Below, piece after piece: positions 9,779 through 19,040 of a stretch of 64,000 bases of DNA. The notes below the pieces were generated by a model. It ran no database searches. It had not been told where the DNA came from and saw nothing but the letters and a program-made list of their open reading frames with translations. This DNA is from Acinetobacter sp. CFCC 10889 (GTDB taxonomy: Bacteria; Pseudomonadota; Gammaproteobacteria; Pseudomonadales; Moraxellaceae): assembly GCF_003268395.1 (NCBI RefSeq), contig NZ_LQXQ01000024.1:1-64000 (forward strand). The letters run 5' to 3'. How positions within the stretch are numbered: the first letter of the stretch is position 1; the number at the start of each line of letters is the position of its first letter. Made by a program: the position numbers and the translations under genes.

Positions 9779-9803
9779 TTAATAAATAAATTATGGATTT
9801 GTA

Positions 9804-10115
9804 ATGACACTAGAGGACATTATTCAAAATAGTGCAGAAAGTGAGTTGCTTTCAGTTGAGATCGTTGCAAAACAAATTGTTTTTAAAATCTATCATGATG
9901 GCATGGATCGAATGTTAAGCTTAAAATTGCCTCATATTTCATTTTATTCAACATTTAGCAATCAAGCACCTGAAGTTTGCTTCATGAATATCGAAAAAAT
10001 CGCTTCGAAACTCACAGTCAAGAACGGTGTCTATGTTGCCGCAGAAGATTTTCCTACTTTTATGTCAGAAGTAAGACAAGGCTTGCATCTCGCTTATGGT
10101 TTAAGAGTGAGTTAA
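9804..10115 (+). CDS. hypothetical protein, 103 aa
   Basis: A 103-aa soluble protein with no signal peptide or membrane helix, predicted alpha/beta by its alternating pattern. I do not recognise the family. The ATG has no good Shine-Dalgarno within the usual distance. The MITE-like element ends 19 bases before the start codon, so the gene's native promoter may have been displaced or replaced. It could be a small stand-alone gene of unknown role. Confidence 0.55.
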   Translation: MTLEDIIQNSAESELLSVEIVAKQIVFKIYHDGMDRMLSLKLPHISFYSTFSNQAPEVCFMNIEKIASKLTVKNGVYVAAEDFPTFMSEVRQGLHLAYGLRVS

Positions 10116-10199
10116 TATATTTATATTTTTCAATTAATTGGGAGTTCTAGAGTGGTTGTGCCATTAAAAAGCTTAGACAATGTAGAATATGCTTGGACT

Positions 10200-10231
10200 T
10201 AAAAAAGCAGTATGCGCTGATTCATACTGCT
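10200..10231 (-). terminator. terminator of hemP
   Basis: Stem AGCAGTATG/CATACTGCT (10206-10214 with 10223-10231), followed on the minus strand by a run of T. It is placed correctly to end the hemP transcript. Confidence 0.8.
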
Positions 10232-10268
10232 TGTTCCCACAATTTTTGTTTTATTAAATTATTGTTTG

Positions 10269-10439
10269 TTATTTGGTTAAAATAAGACGATTGTTACGTG
10301 TTAGGCGTAAACGGTATTCTTCACCTGCATGCATGATACGGATTTCACGTCCGAGCGCAAATAAATTGTTAGAATGTAGCATAGGCAATGCATTGCTTGA
10401 TTCATTGTTACGTGTAAATAAGCTAAAAGGTGCGTTCAT
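10269..10439 (-). CDS. hemP: HemP-family hemin uptake protein
   Basis: A 56-aa protein. The C-terminal half carries the HemP pattern: LGREIRIMHAGEEYRLRLTR followed by NNRLILTK. HemP proteins accompany heme uptake systems and in some bacteria are needed to express the heme receptor. The ATG at 10439 has a GGAG site seven bases upstream. A near-consensus Fur box lies 35-53 bases upstream and a terminator follows the stop, so the gene is a compact iron-regulated unit. No heme receptor gene is adjacent, which is unusual given its common pairing. Confidence 0.85.
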   Translation of the reverse strand: MNAPFSLFTRNNESSNALPMLHSNNLFALGREIRIMHAGEEYRLRLTRNNRLILTK

Positions 10440-10473
10440 TGTTGTTACTCCGTGTGGGACGTCATCTAGTGAT

Positions 10474-10492
10474 TTAAATGATAATCATTATC
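10474..10492 (-). promoter_or_regulatory. Fur box upstream of hemP
   Basis: The 19-base site TTAAATGATAATCATTATC matches the Fur consensus at 16 of 19 positions, with an intact palindromic core ATGATAATCAT. It lies 35 bases upstream of the hemP start. The Nudix gene on the other strand starts 85 bases away and could also be affected. Confidence 0.85.
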
Positions 10493-10576
10493 GAATAGAC
10501 CTGTCAACGATAATTATTATTATTTTCAAAAAAAATTGATTTACTTACATTCTGTAAAATATGCTGTGGAAAAGTT

Positions 10577-11479
10577 ATGACAAAACCAGTGGTAAATGTG
10601 GCAATTGCGTTGTTATTCCATCAAACAAAAGTATTGGTGGGGTGGAGAACAGCAGAGCAGCATCAAGGAAATAAGCATGAATTTCCAGGGGGTAAAGTCG
10701 AAGATGGAGAAACACCTGAACAGGCATGCCGTAGAGAGGTATTTGAAGAAGTTGGTGTAGACATTCAAAACTGGCATATCTTCGATGTGATCTGTCATGA
10801 ATATGACGATATTATTGTAAATTTACATTTGTTTCATGCCGAAGTAGATATAGAAAAATTGGAAAATATTCAATCGCCGTGGGCATGGTATACACGTGAT
10901 CAACTTACAGCATTGAATTTTCCAAAAGCCAATAAAGCCATCATTGCACGTTTATCTTGGCAGCATTTGATCAAGATTTCAGCGCATATTCAGGATATTG
11001 AACAGTTAAATCTCAATAGTTTAATGTACTGGCGTGTGGATGAACTACTTGTTGAAGACCTACAATATTTAATGCAACTAGAGCCAACAAAATTGGCACG
11101 TGTAATCATGAATGTTGATCTTTGGCAAAAGCTACCAGAGCAGATTAAAGATCAAATATTCACAGTACATTTCAAACAATCTCAAGTGATGCAAGCACAG
11201 CAACATGATTTAAATATCAGTGTGCGTTGTATTGCGGCTTGTCATGATTTGCCATCTTTAAAAAAAGCGCAACAGCTAGGTTTTGAAGCGTTGTTATTGA
11301 GTCCTGTTTTGCCCACACAAACACATCCTGAAAGCCATGCTTTAGGATGGGAGAATTTTGCACTATGGGCAAAAGAATGTGCTGTTCCTGTGTTTGCTTT
11401 GGGAGGAGTGAAGCCTGAGGATTTAGTGTTTGCACAACAGCATTTTGCTTATGGTGTTGCAGGAATTCGGGCGTTTTGA
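10577..11479 (+). CDS. Nudix hydrolase fused to ThiE/TenI-like domain
   Basis: A 300-aa two-domain protein. The N-terminal MutT-type domain (about 1-130) has a complete Nudix box: Gly39, Glu45, Arg53-Glu54, Glu57-Glu58 and Gly60. It should hydrolyse nucleoside diphosphate derivatives, classically 8-oxo-dGTP. The C-terminal half (about 180-300) resembles thiamine-phosphate synthase/TenI barrels, with phosphate-binding ALGGV and GVAGIRAF segments. This fusion is known in gammaproteobacteria; the role of the second domain is unclear. The mutagenesis-prevention role is inferred from family. Confidence 0.85.
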   Translation: MTKPVVNVAIALLFHQTKVLVGWRTAEQHQGNKHEFPGGKVEDGETPEQACRREVFEEVGVDIQNWHIFDVICHEYDDIIVNLHLFHAEVDIEKLENIQSPWAWYTRDQLTALNFPKANKAIIARLSWQHLIKISAHIQDIEQLNLNSLMYWRVDELLVEDLQYLMQLEPTKLARVIMNVDLWQKLPEQIKDQIFTVHFKQSQVMQAQQHDLNISVRCIAACHDLPSLKKAQQLGFEALLLSPVLPTQTHPESHALGWENFALWAKECAVPVFALGGVKPEDLVFAQQHFAYGVAGIRAF

Positions 11480-11514
11480 TTTGATTAGAAAAATAGATTG
11501 AAAAGTAATTATTA

Positions 11515-11545
11515 AAAGATCAAGGCTTAAAGTGCCTTGATCTTT
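11515..11545 (-). terminator. terminator overlapping the lpoP stop
   Basis: Perfect 12-bp stem AAAGATCAAGGC/GCCTTGATCTTT. On the minus strand the stem begins within the last codons of lpoP and is followed by TTTTAATAATT. It separates lpoP from the convergent Nudix gene. Confidence 0.7.
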
Positions 11546-12111
11546 GCTTGTGCTTCAGCAATAGCTTTTGCATTTTGTTGCTGTTGGGCGGACTTTAAAA
11601 TAGCACTCCATAATTGCTTACGCATTGCATCACTTTGTGCGAAACTCAAACCACGTCTTGCAAGCGATTCGGCATTTTTTGCTTGATTTTTATGATTGGC
11701 GATTAATGCTAACCATAAATAAGTTTCCGCAGACTGTGGTGCTAACCGTTGTGCTTGTAATGCAAAACTTTCAGCCTGATCCCATTGACTTGCACGAAAT
11801 GCTGTTTCCGTTTTTTTAATCAACTGATTAAAAGCAGGAATGTTATGTCCATCATCAAACTGTTGTGGCTGAGCTTTTTGTTCGGGCACAATCACTTGCA
11901 TGGATTCACGTTTGATCTCTGGGCGATCATAGGGAATAATTTTTACTCCATCAGGCGTTTCCACTTTTGGTTTTGGATTTTGTGGTACAGGTTCAGGCTT
12001 TTTACCTGATCCTGTTTGAATTGGATTTGACTCACAACCTGCCATAGCCAAGACGATGGTTAACACAGCAAGATATTTTATTTGCCTAGTTTTGGGTTTA
12101 GTGATTTGCAT
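11527..12111 (-). CDS. lpoP: TPR lipoprotein, PBP1b activator LpoP
   Basis: A 194-aa outer-membrane lipoprotein with lipobox LAMAGC (Cys26), a Pro/Lys-rich linker, and TPR-like helices at about 95-190 (WDQAESFALQAQRLAPQSAETYLWLALIA). LpoP was described in Pseudomonas as an activator of PBP1b unrelated to LpoB, and an equivalent pair from Acinetobacter baylyi works in E. coli. Here the gene starts 10 bases after the mrcB stop, so both are in one operon. I chose the ATG at 12111 because an upstream start would overlap mrcB and lengthen the signal sequence unnaturally. Confidence 0.85.
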   Translation of the reverse strand: MQITKPKTRQIKYLAVLTIVLAMAGCESNPIQTGSGKKPEPVPQNPKPKVETPDGVKIIPYDRPEIKRESMQVIVPEQKAQPQQFDDGHNIPAFNQLIKKTETAFRASQWDQAESFALQAQRLAPQSAETYLWLALIANHKNQAKNAESLARRGLSFAQSDAMRKQLWSAILKSAQQQQNAKAIAEAQAKIKAL

Positions 12112-12121
12112 AACAACACTC

Positions 12122-14521
12122 TTAATTTTGATAACGACCACTTGAAATCACACGACCTTGACCATTTAAATCTTGATCCATGTTGCTTTCACTTTCACGA
12201 ATGTAATTTTCAATACTATCGTTGGAGTTGTCTGCAGGTGGGTTATTTTGCGTATCAGGAATGTAAGTAGGCTCAACTTGATAATGTGGCATACCACATG
12301 CTGTTGCTTGACGTGGTACAGAGTTACGTAATAAAGGAATATACATGGCACCACTACAACCTTGTGCTGAAAGTTGACCGCTTTCACTATCGATCCATTG
12401 CCATTGTACATTGTCTGTTTGGCGAAGATTGACTGGTTTTTGGCGCAATTGCTTCATGACATTGGTCCATACAGGTAATGCACCCGATGAGCCTGTTAAG
12501 CCTGTGACTTTATTATCATCTAGTCCGAGCCAAACCACTGCCAAATGATTGCCTGAATAGCCTGCAAACCAAGAATCACGAGTATCATTGGTCGTACCTG
12601 ATTTACCTGCAAGTTTTAGCTCAGAAGAGAGGCTAGCATAAGCGGACTGACCCGTACCCGATGACATGACTTGTTGTAAACCATAATTCAAAATATACGC
12701 AGCCGATGGATCAATGGTTTGTTGTACATTTAAACTATAACGTTCAAGTAAACGACCATCAGCATCTACAACTGAGCGAATCGCTTTGGTTGGGTATTTA
12801 AAACCGCCTGTGGCAAAGTTGCCATAAATGCTCATCACTTCCATTGGTGACATATCCACTGCACCAAGGAAAATAGACGGGTAGTTTGGAATATTGGACT
12901 CGACACCAAACTTGGTGAGTTGGTTTTTAAATGTTGATAAACCAAACTCTTGTCCTAAGCGTACTGCTGATAAATTATAAGAGCTAGCCAATGCTTGCAC
13001 CATGGGTACATAACCATGTCCACCACCACTATAATTTTTTGGTGTCCATGATTTATTACCATCTACAGTAATGCTGATTGGGCTGTCTTCAATTTGACTT
13101 GCCCAAGTATAGCGACCTGATTCTAAAGCACTTAAATAAATCACAGGTTTTAGCAACGATCCAACTTGACGTTTTGCATCAATGGTACGGTTAAAACCTG
13201 TAAAATCTTGGGTCGAACCTACTGCGGCAATCAGTTCACCATTTTCAGGTTGTGTAACTAGAACAGCACCTTGTAAATTCTTTAAACGAGATGGATTAGC
13301 ACGAGATAAACGACTTACAGTGTCACGGAAACTGTTTTGTACTTTGGTTTGAGCAATTGGATCAAGTGTGGTGAAGATACGCAAACCTTGATTGGTTAAA
13401 TCAGATTCTTGGTATTCCTTTTTCAGCTGACGGCGCACGATGTCTAAAAAGTCAGGGAATTTTGAAGGTCCTGTAGTTGGTTTTTTCACCACATTTAACG
13501 GACGAGCAGTTTCACGCTCATATTCTTCTTGGGTTAAATAGCCCATCACTAACATATTATTTAGGACAATATCACGGCGTTTTTTTGCACCTTCAGGATT
13601 TTTCCAAGGATTGTATAAGGTTGGACCTTGTACTAAGCCAACAAGATAAGCTTGTTGTGCGATATTTAGTTCACGTAAAGGTAAACCAAAATAAAACTGC
13701 GATGCTAAACCATAACCATTGATTGAATAGTTGCCATTTTGCCCTAAATTTACTTCATTTAAATAAGCTTCTAAAATTTCGTCTTTGTCATAATGAAACT
13801 CAAGTAACAAAGACATAAATGCTTCATTTACCTTACGTTTTAAAGTTTTTTCAGGTGAAAGATAAAAGTTTTTAATAAGCTGTTGTGTGAGGGTTGAACC
13901 ACCTTGACGCTTACCACCTGTGACATTGCTGACGATAGCACGTGCAGTACCACGGAATGAAATGCCATGATGATGATAAAAATTACGATCTTCGGTTGCC
14001 ACTAAGGCTTCAATCAATGTTTTTGGAACTTTATCAAGTTTAATCAGTACACGGTCTTCATTATGCTGTGGGAAAATACCACCCACCAACATGGGTTCTA
14101 AACGTGCAATACCTGTACTTGATGGTTTAGTCGCTTTGATGTCTGCAACAGTATTGTCATTAAATGAAACTTGTAAAATTTGCTCAGGGTCTACACTATC
14201 GCCATAGTCAAAACCACGTGTATGGACATAATAGCTATTATTTTGAACGACATAACTACCTGATTTATCATAGCTATCTTTTTTACTGTAGCCTAAAAGT
14301 TTCAATTCTTGTTCAAAATCATTGGCAGCGACAGGTGCATTGGCATAAAGTTCTAATGGACGTGCAAAAACTTTGGCAGGAATATCCCAGCGATTTCCCT
14401 CAAATTTATCTCGAATAATGGTGTCTAATCGAACCAAATAAATGCTAAAAGCTAAAAATGCAGCAATAATGAGCACACAGAAAATTAGTGCAATGATGCC
14501 TATTCCACGTTCTGACTTCAT
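12122..14521 (-). CDS. mrcB: penicillin-binding protein 1b, bifunctional
   Basis: A 799-aa inner-membrane peptidoglycan synthase. A membrane helix spans about 8-30, followed by a UB2H-like regulatory domain at about 65-150. The GT51 glycosyltransferase has catalytic Glu177 (ATEDRNFY) and the GGSTLTQQLIKN motif at 207-218. The transpeptidase has Ser455-x-x-Lys458, the SYN triad at 514-516 and KSGTT near 636. I chose the ATG at 14521; a TTG four codons upstream has a closer AGG, so the exact start is uncertain. The activator gene lpoP follows in the same operon. Confidence 0.93.
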   Translation of the reverse strand: MKSERGIGIIALIFCVLIIAAFLAFSIYLVRLDTIIRDKFEGNRWDIPAKVFARPLELYANAPVAANDFEQELKLLGYSKKDSYDKSGSYVVQNNSYYVHTRGFDYGDSVDPEQILQVSFNDNTVADIKATKPSSTGIARLEPMLVGGIFPQHNEDRVLIKLDKVPKTLIEALVATEDRNFYHHHGISFRGTARAIVSNVTGGKRQGGSTLTQQLIKNFYLSPEKTLKRKVNEAFMSLLLEFHYDKDEILEAYLNEVNLGQNGNYSINGYGLASQFYFGLPLRELNIAQQAYLVGLVQGPTLYNPWKNPEGAKKRRDIVLNNMLVMGYLTQEEYERETARPLNVVKKPTTGPSKFPDFLDIVRRQLKKEYQESDLTNQGLRIFTTLDPIAQTKVQNSFRDTVSRLSRANPSRLKNLQGAVLVTQPENGELIAAVGSTQDFTGFNRTIDAKRQVGSLLKPVIYLSALESGRYTWASQIEDSPISITVDGNKSWTPKNYSGGGHGYVPMVQALASSYNLSAVRLGQEFGLSTFKNQLTKFGVESNIPNYPSIFLGAVDMSPMEVMSIYGNFATGGFKYPTKAIRSVVDADGRLLERYSLNVQQTIDPSAAYILNYGLQQVMSSGTGQSAYASLSSELKLAGKSGTTNDTRDSWFAGYSGNHLAVVWLGLDDNKVTGLTGSSGALPVWTNVMKQLRQKPVNLRQTDNVQWQWIDSESGQLSAQGCSGAMYIPLLRNSVPRQATACGMPHYQVEPTYIPDTQNNPPADNSNDSIENYIRESESNMDQDLNGQGRVISSGRYQN

Positions 14522-14948
14522 AAAAATATGCAAAAAACCTGAGAAATTTTGTCAATCATGCGAAGCTTTTTCAGAATTTGCAATAATTAAACTGTGAAAT
14601 TAAGCAATTTCACTATGAAACCATGCAATAAATTGTAAAACAACAAATTTAAGTCAATTTTTTGTGAAAAATGAATGATTTTAAAATATAATAATTTTTT
14701 CTATATAAGATTTTGAAATTTAAATATATTATTTATATTTCGTGTGAGTGCTTTTCTTACATTTTTGATGATTCAGTTAAAATTGCAAAATAAATAAAGC
14801 ATTGCAATAAAAGTTTAAGCCTTGATATTTAATATGTATAATTCATTGTGTAGTTTAGAATTACAATACAATCTAAAGAAATGCTTTGCGGCGATTTTGC
14901 TTTGCACGATTTGCATGCAGTTTTGTTAGGTTGTTATAAAGGAAATTG
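14522..14948. other. divergent intergenic region mrcB/nadK
   Basis: About 430 AT-rich bases holding the promoters of mrcB (minus) and nadK (plus). A perfect 8-bp hairpin GTGAAATT-AAGC-AATTTCAC sits at 14594-14613. I see no gene. Confidence 0.4.
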
Positions 14949-15863
14949 ATGAACCCAACACATATCTCGTCAAAAGCATTTAGAAATATTGGTCTGATTG
15001 GTCGCCCTGATAAATCCTCGGTGGTCGATACCTTGTGTCTGATCCATGATCACTTGCTCGGCTTAGGTTTACATCCAGTTTTTGATTCTGAAACAGCAGA
15101 ATTAGTCCCTTATACCAATACGCAAACGGTCAGCCGACACTTGTTGGGCGAGGTTGTGGACTTAGTCATCGTCGTTGGTGGCGATGGTTCATTGCTACAT
15201 GCTGCACGAGCTCTGGTCAAATACAGCACACCTGTACTGGGTGTCAACCGAGGGCGCTTGGGCTTTTTAACTGATATCAAACCCACTGAAGTGATCTTTA
15301 AATTAGATCAAGTGTTAAAAGGTGAGTTTCAAATTGATCGCCGTTTCTTATTGGAAATGGAAATTCGCAGTCAAAATCAAGCGATTTATGAAGCGATCGC
15401 ACTGAACGATGTAGTATTACATTCAGGTAAGTCTGTACATATGATCGACTTTGACCTGAAAATAGATGGTCAATATGTCTATCGTCAACATAGTGATGGC
15501 TTGATTGTGTCAACGCCAACAGGTTCTACGGCTTATGCGCTCTCTGGTGGCGGTCCGATTTTACATCCAAGTATGGATGCGATCGCTTTAGTTCCGATGC
15601 ATCCACATACATTATCTTCTCGCCCAATCGTGGTGGGTGGACAAAGCGAAATTAAAATTGAAATTCGGGAAAACCGTGTTTTACCAATGGTGAGTGCTGA
15701 TGGGCAGAGTAGTGTTTCATTAAATGTTGGTGATTGTTTGCATATTCGTAAACATCCCTTTAAATTAACACTCATACATCCACCAGGTTATGACTTCTAT
15801 ATGGCATGTCGTACCAAATTGGGTTGGAACCAAGATTTTGATTCATTGCAACAGCAGGATTAA
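14949..15863 (+). CDS. nadK: NAD kinase
   Basis: A 304-aa cytosolic kinase that phosphorylates NAD to NADP. The family's GGDG motif lies at residues 77-80, and the second conserved region DGLIVSTPTGSTAYALSGGG is intact. The ATG at 14949 is preceded by an AAAGGA ribosome site; the in-frame TTG one codon earlier is less likely. It forms an operon with the yeaC-like gene, which starts two bases after its stop. Confidence 0.95.
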   Translation: MNPTHISSKAFRNIGLIGRPDKSSVVDTLCLIHDHLLGLGLHPVFDSETAELVPYTNTQTVSRHLLGEVVDLVIVVGGDGSLLHAARALVKYSTPVLGVNRGRLGFLTDIKPTEVIFKLDQVLKGEFQIDRRFLLEMEIRSQNQAIYEAIALNDVVLHSGKSVHMIDFDLKIDGQYVYRQHSDGLIVSTPTGSTAYALSGGGPILHPSMDAIALVPMHPHTLSSRPIVVGGQSEIKIEIRENRVLPMVSADGQSSVSLNVGDCLHIRKHPFKLTLIHPPGYDFYMACRTKLGWNQDFDSLQQQD

Positions 15864-15865
15864 TC

Positions 15866-16132
15866 ATGAATATTGAACAAATGCTTTCTATGCTTGACGC
15901 AGATGTCGTAGCACGTTTGAAAACTGCCGTTGAAATTGGCAAATGGCCAAATGGTGTAGTCTTGACCAAAGAGCAACGTGAAATCTGTATGCAGGCTGTG
16001 ATTGCTTGGGAACATCAAAATTTAGATGAAAAGGAACGTTCAGGTTATATTGATAAAGGACATAAGGAAGAAGGTGAAGAATGTGATTCTCATGTACCTG
16101 AACCTGAATTTAAACCGATTCGTTTTGTATAA
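15866..16132 (+). CDS. YeaC-family protein (DUF1315)
   Basis: An 88-aa protein resembling E. coli YeaC. The N-terminal half shows the family pattern RLKTAVEIGKWPNGVVLTKEQ and a following QAVIAWEHQ helix. The C-terminal third is acidic and variable. Its function is not known. It follows nadK by two bases and shares its transcript, which ends at the hairpin just after the stop. Confidence 0.85.
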   Translation: MNIEQMLSMLDADVVARLKTAVEIGKWPNGVVLTKEQREICMQAVIAWEHQNLDEKERSGYIDKGHKEEGEECDSHVPEPEFKPIRFV

Positions 16133-16136
16133 GTAA

Positions 16137-16163
16137 GAAAAGGACGAGATATTCGTCCTTTTC
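16137..16163. terminator. bidirectional terminator nadK-yeaC / ybiB
   Basis: Perfect 11-bp stem GAAAAGGACGA/TCGTCCTTTTC with a five-base loop, lying between convergent genes and giving T-rich tails on both strands. Confidence 0.85.
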
Positions 16164-16194
16164 TTTTATTAAAATACAGCTAAAAATATCAAAC

Positions 16195-17190
16195 TTAAAA
16201 GCGTGTATTCCACAATTCTTCGGCTTTGAGCATTGCCTCAGTATAGTCACTGACAGCACCCATGGTATAAAGTGCAATACCCATGGTCTCAATCACTGCC
16301 ATTTCACCATATTCATGTTTTTGCTGACCGAGCCATACTGCTTTAAAAACCTTTAACTCTAGTTCTTCTTCAGCAGGGCTACGGTTGTCGGTCAGTTTAG
16401 GCAACTCATGTTCATATAGTTCGCCATTTTTAATTCCACAAATTAAGGTCTTGGCATCAGGATTACGCTCAAATTCACCACCTTCACCTTTAATCACTGC
16501 ACTATTTTGATAGCCTAATTTAAATGCAGAATGTTGATGTGAACTGCGATAAGCAGGGTGGAAAATGGCTTGCATAGTGGCTTTGGCATTAAAAGGATTA
16601 ATTAAACGTGCCAAGGTATGGATCGGTGAACGCAAGCCCATGACATTTCTTAAGCCGATTAGATCACTTAAAATTGGAGAAATCACATGCAAGGGCAAAA
16701 ATGCAAAATTATGAGCAGTGAGTTGCTGTGCAACGTCATTTTCATTTTGGCAAATCGAATAGCCTAAGTATTGCAGAACCTGTTCAGTATATACTCGGTT
16801 AATGGTATGTCCTGAAGCACCATGCATCACTACTTTATAGCCATGCTTTGCTAAAGTAAGTGCTGAAAGTAAAAACCAAGGGAAATGTTTACGCTTACCT
16901 GCATAAGATGACCAGTCCAAATCAACTGTTAGAGGCTGGAAAGTCAATTGGTCTTTGGTGGCTTGGACAAAGCCTGCTAACTCATCTACAGACTCTTCTT
17001 TGACACGTAGCAACATTAAAAAAGCGCCAAGTTGCACATCCAAAACTTCATTTTTTAAAATCATGGAAAATGCTTGATAGGCTTCCTCATAGGTCAGGGA
17101 GCGTGCACCATTTTTCCCTTTTCCAATAATACGAACGTATTGGGCAAAAGGATGTTCAAAATCTTGATATAGATTACGTTTTGTATTCAT
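16195..17190 (-). CDS. ybiB: YbiB/TrpD2-like glycosyltransferase-family protein
   Basis: A 331-aa homologue of anthranilate phosphoribosyltransferase of the YbiB (TrpD2) type. It keeps the family's N-terminal helical domain with the LGAFLMLLRVKEES segment and the HGASGH and GLRSPIHTLARLINP regions. The PRPP-binding loop differs from true TrpD, so it is unlikely to make tryptophan. E. coli YbiB binds nucleic acids and belongs to the LexA regulon; whether that holds here is unknown. It is transcribed alone. Confidence 0.85.
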   Translation of the reverse strand: MNTKRNLYQDFEHPFAQYVRIIGKGKNGARSLTYEEAYQAFSMILKNEVLDVQLGAFLMLLRVKEESVDELAGFVQATKDQLTFQPLTVDLDWSSYAGKRKHFPWFLLSALTLAKHGYKVVMHGASGHTINRVYTEQVLQYLGYSICQNENDVAQQLTAHNFAFLPLHVISPILSDLIGLRNVMGLRSPIHTLARLINPFNAKATMQAIFHPAYRSSHQHSAFKLGYQNSAVIKGEGGEFERNPDAKTLICGIKNGELYEHELPKLTDNRSPAEEELELKVFKAVWLGQQKHEYGEMAVIETMGIALYTMGAVSDYTEAMLKAEELWNTRF

Positions 17191-17612
17191 AAACGGCTGA
17201 TAAAAAGTTAAAAATACTTAGAAAATACTATGACATAAAAAATATAGAAAGGCTGCAAAGATCTGCTTCTAAGACTAAGGTCTAATATTAAATAGGTTAA
17301 AAATACACCGAATTTTACATTTTTTTCAAGTTATCACGATTATTTTTTATTAGAATTAATATGTTTTATTTTTAAATCTCCTGTTCTCTTAACATTTAAA
17401 AGTATTTTTTTATTGCTTTTAGATCTTAATCAAGACATATAAAAATTTTTAATGATATGAATTTTCTGGAAAATGCCATTTTCTAGGGGATTTTTTATTT
17501 TTAAAAATTGGTCTTTATCAAGTTTGATGAGAATGACTTGGCTGTGTTTCTGTTAAGGATCACTACAAATAAAATATTTCTGCGATCAGAAATATCGAAA
17601 GAAGTTATCATT
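17191..17612. other. divergent intergenic region ybiB/dctA
   Basis: About 420 very AT-rich bases between divergent genes, presumably holding both promoters. I see no gene, RNA structure or strong operator. The plus frame is open upstream of dctA from 17508, but that stretch lacks the transporter's sequence character. Confidence 0.4.
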
Positions 17613-18959
17613 ATGGCTAAAAAACCTTTGTATAAATCACTTTATTTTCAAGTGATTGTTGCCATTATTGCAGGTGTGCTTGTGGGGCATTATTTCCCAA
17701 GTACCACACAATTGGTCGATGGTGTTGAAAAACATATTCCAGGTATTGGTGAGCAATTAAAACCACTGGGAGATGCTTTTATTCGTCTAATTAAGATGAT
17801 TATTGCACCTGTTATTTTCTGTACAGTGGTCAGTGGGATCGCGGGTATGGAAAGTATGAAATCTGTTGGTAAGACAGGTGGTATTGCTTTACTGTACTTT
17901 GAAATTGTATCTACCATTGCGCTATTGATTGGTTTATTGGTCATCAATATTGCGAAACCCGGTGTAGGCATGAATATTGATCCTGCATCTTTGGATACAT
18001 CAGGTATTTCCAAATATGTTGAGTCGGGTGCATCCCAATCAACTGTTGATTTCTTGATGAATATTATTCCAAATACAGTGGTTGGAGCATTTGCAGAAGG
18101 TGAAATTTTACAAGTTTTACTCTTTGCGATCTTATTTGGATTTGCTTTGCATAAATTGGGTGATGCAGGAAAACCTGTATTAAAGTTGGTTGATCAAATT
18201 GCACATGTGTTCTTTAACATTGTGAATATGATCATGAAACTTGCGCCAATTGGTGCTTTTGGTGCGATGGCATTTACCATTGGTAAATATGGTATTGGTA
18301 GTCTTGCCCAACTTGCGCAATTGATTATTTGTTTTTATATCACTTGTTTGTTGTTTATTTTCCTTGTGTTAGGAACGATCAGTCGTATCTGTGGCTTCAG
18401 TATTTTAAAAATGATTCGTATGATTCGTGAAGAATTGTTGATTGTGCTTGGTACATCATCTTCAGAATCGGTCTTACCACGAATGCTGAAAAAATTGGAA
18501 ATTGCAGGTTGTGAAAAATCAGTTGTGGGTTTAGTTATTCCAACGGGTTATTCATTTAACTTAGATGGTACGTCTATTTATTTGACGATGGCAGCAATTT
18601 TTATTGCACAAGCGACCAATACACAGCTTGATGTATCTCATCAAATTACCTTACTTGTGGTGTTGTTGATTTCATCTAAAGGCGCAGCAGGGGTGACAGG
18701 TTCAGGCTTTATTGTTATGGCTGCAACTTTATCTGCTGTAGGGCATATTCCTGTTGCAGGTTTGGCATTGATTCTTGGGATTGACCGTTTCATGTCAGAA
18801 GCACGTGCTTTAACCAACCTCGTTGGTAACTCATTGGCAACAATTGTTGTTGCAAAATGGGTGGGGCATTTGGACAAAGATAAGTTGCATTATGCACTCA
18901 ATCATCCTGAAGAATTAGATAAACAAATGCTTGAAGATACCGTTCAAAAGCATGCTTAA
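17613..18959 (+). CDS. dctA: C4-dicarboxylate:cation symporter
   Basis: A 448-aa inner-membrane transporter of the DAACS family, with eight membrane helices and two hairpin loops. The Ser-rich [11 protein letters not shown] hairpin and the [14 protein letters not shown] motif match DctA, which imports succinate, fumarate and malate, better than glutamate carriers of the family. An upstream in-frame stretch exists, but the ATG at 17613 gives the usual N-terminus ([11 protein letters not shown]). It is monocistronic and ends at a strong terminator. Confidence 0.9.
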   Translation: MAKKPLYKSLYFQVIVAIIAGVLVGHYFPSTTQLVDGVEKHIPGIGEQLKPLGDAFIRLIKMIIAPVIFCTVVSGIAGMESMKSVGKTGGIALLYFEIVSTIALLIGLLVINIAKPGVGMNIDPASLDTSGISKYVESGASQSTVDFLMNIIPNTVVGAFAEGEILQVLLFAILFGFALHKLGDAGKPVLKLVDQIAHVFFNIVNMIMKLAPIGAFGAMAFTIGKYGIGSLAQLAQLIICFYITCLLFIFLVLGTISRICGFSILKMIRMIREELLIVLGTSSSESVLPRMLKKLEIAGCEKSVVGLVIPTGYSFNLDGTSIYLTMAAIFIAQATNTQLDVSHQITLLVVLLISSKGAAGVTGSGFIVMAATLSAVGHIPVAGLALILGIDRFMSEARALTNLVGNSLATIVVAKWVGHLDKDKLHYALNHPEELDKQMLEDTVQKHA

Positions 18960-19000
18960 ATATTGACGTTTAAGCGCTAGCCATTTTACTGAGATGGCGC

Positions 19001-19040
19001 AAACCGCAATATGATGAATGTCATTGTATTGCGGTTTTTT
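19001..19040 (+). terminator. terminator of dctA
   Basis: Stem ACCGCAATA/TATTGCGGT followed by TTTTT, about 40 bases after the dctA stop. Confidence 0.85.

Noticed and set aside
9597..9782. 61-aa GTG-initiated open frame inside the MITE-like element
   Set aside because: It lies wholly within the non-coding repeat element and runs four bases past its right end, has no ribosome site pattern typical of its neighbours and looks like random translation of palindromes.
10153..10203. 16-codon frame starting GTG after a GGGAG stretch
   Set aside because: Too short to judge, no recognisable peptide family; possibly chance.
16195..17190. Anthranilate phosphoribosyltransferase (trpD)
   Set aside because: The PRPP loop differs from TrpD and no trp genes are near; YbiB/TrpD2 fits better.
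17508..17612. N-terminal extension of dctA by 35 codons
   Set aside because: The extension lacks transporter sequence character and a ribosome site; the ATG at 17613 gives the standard N-terminus.
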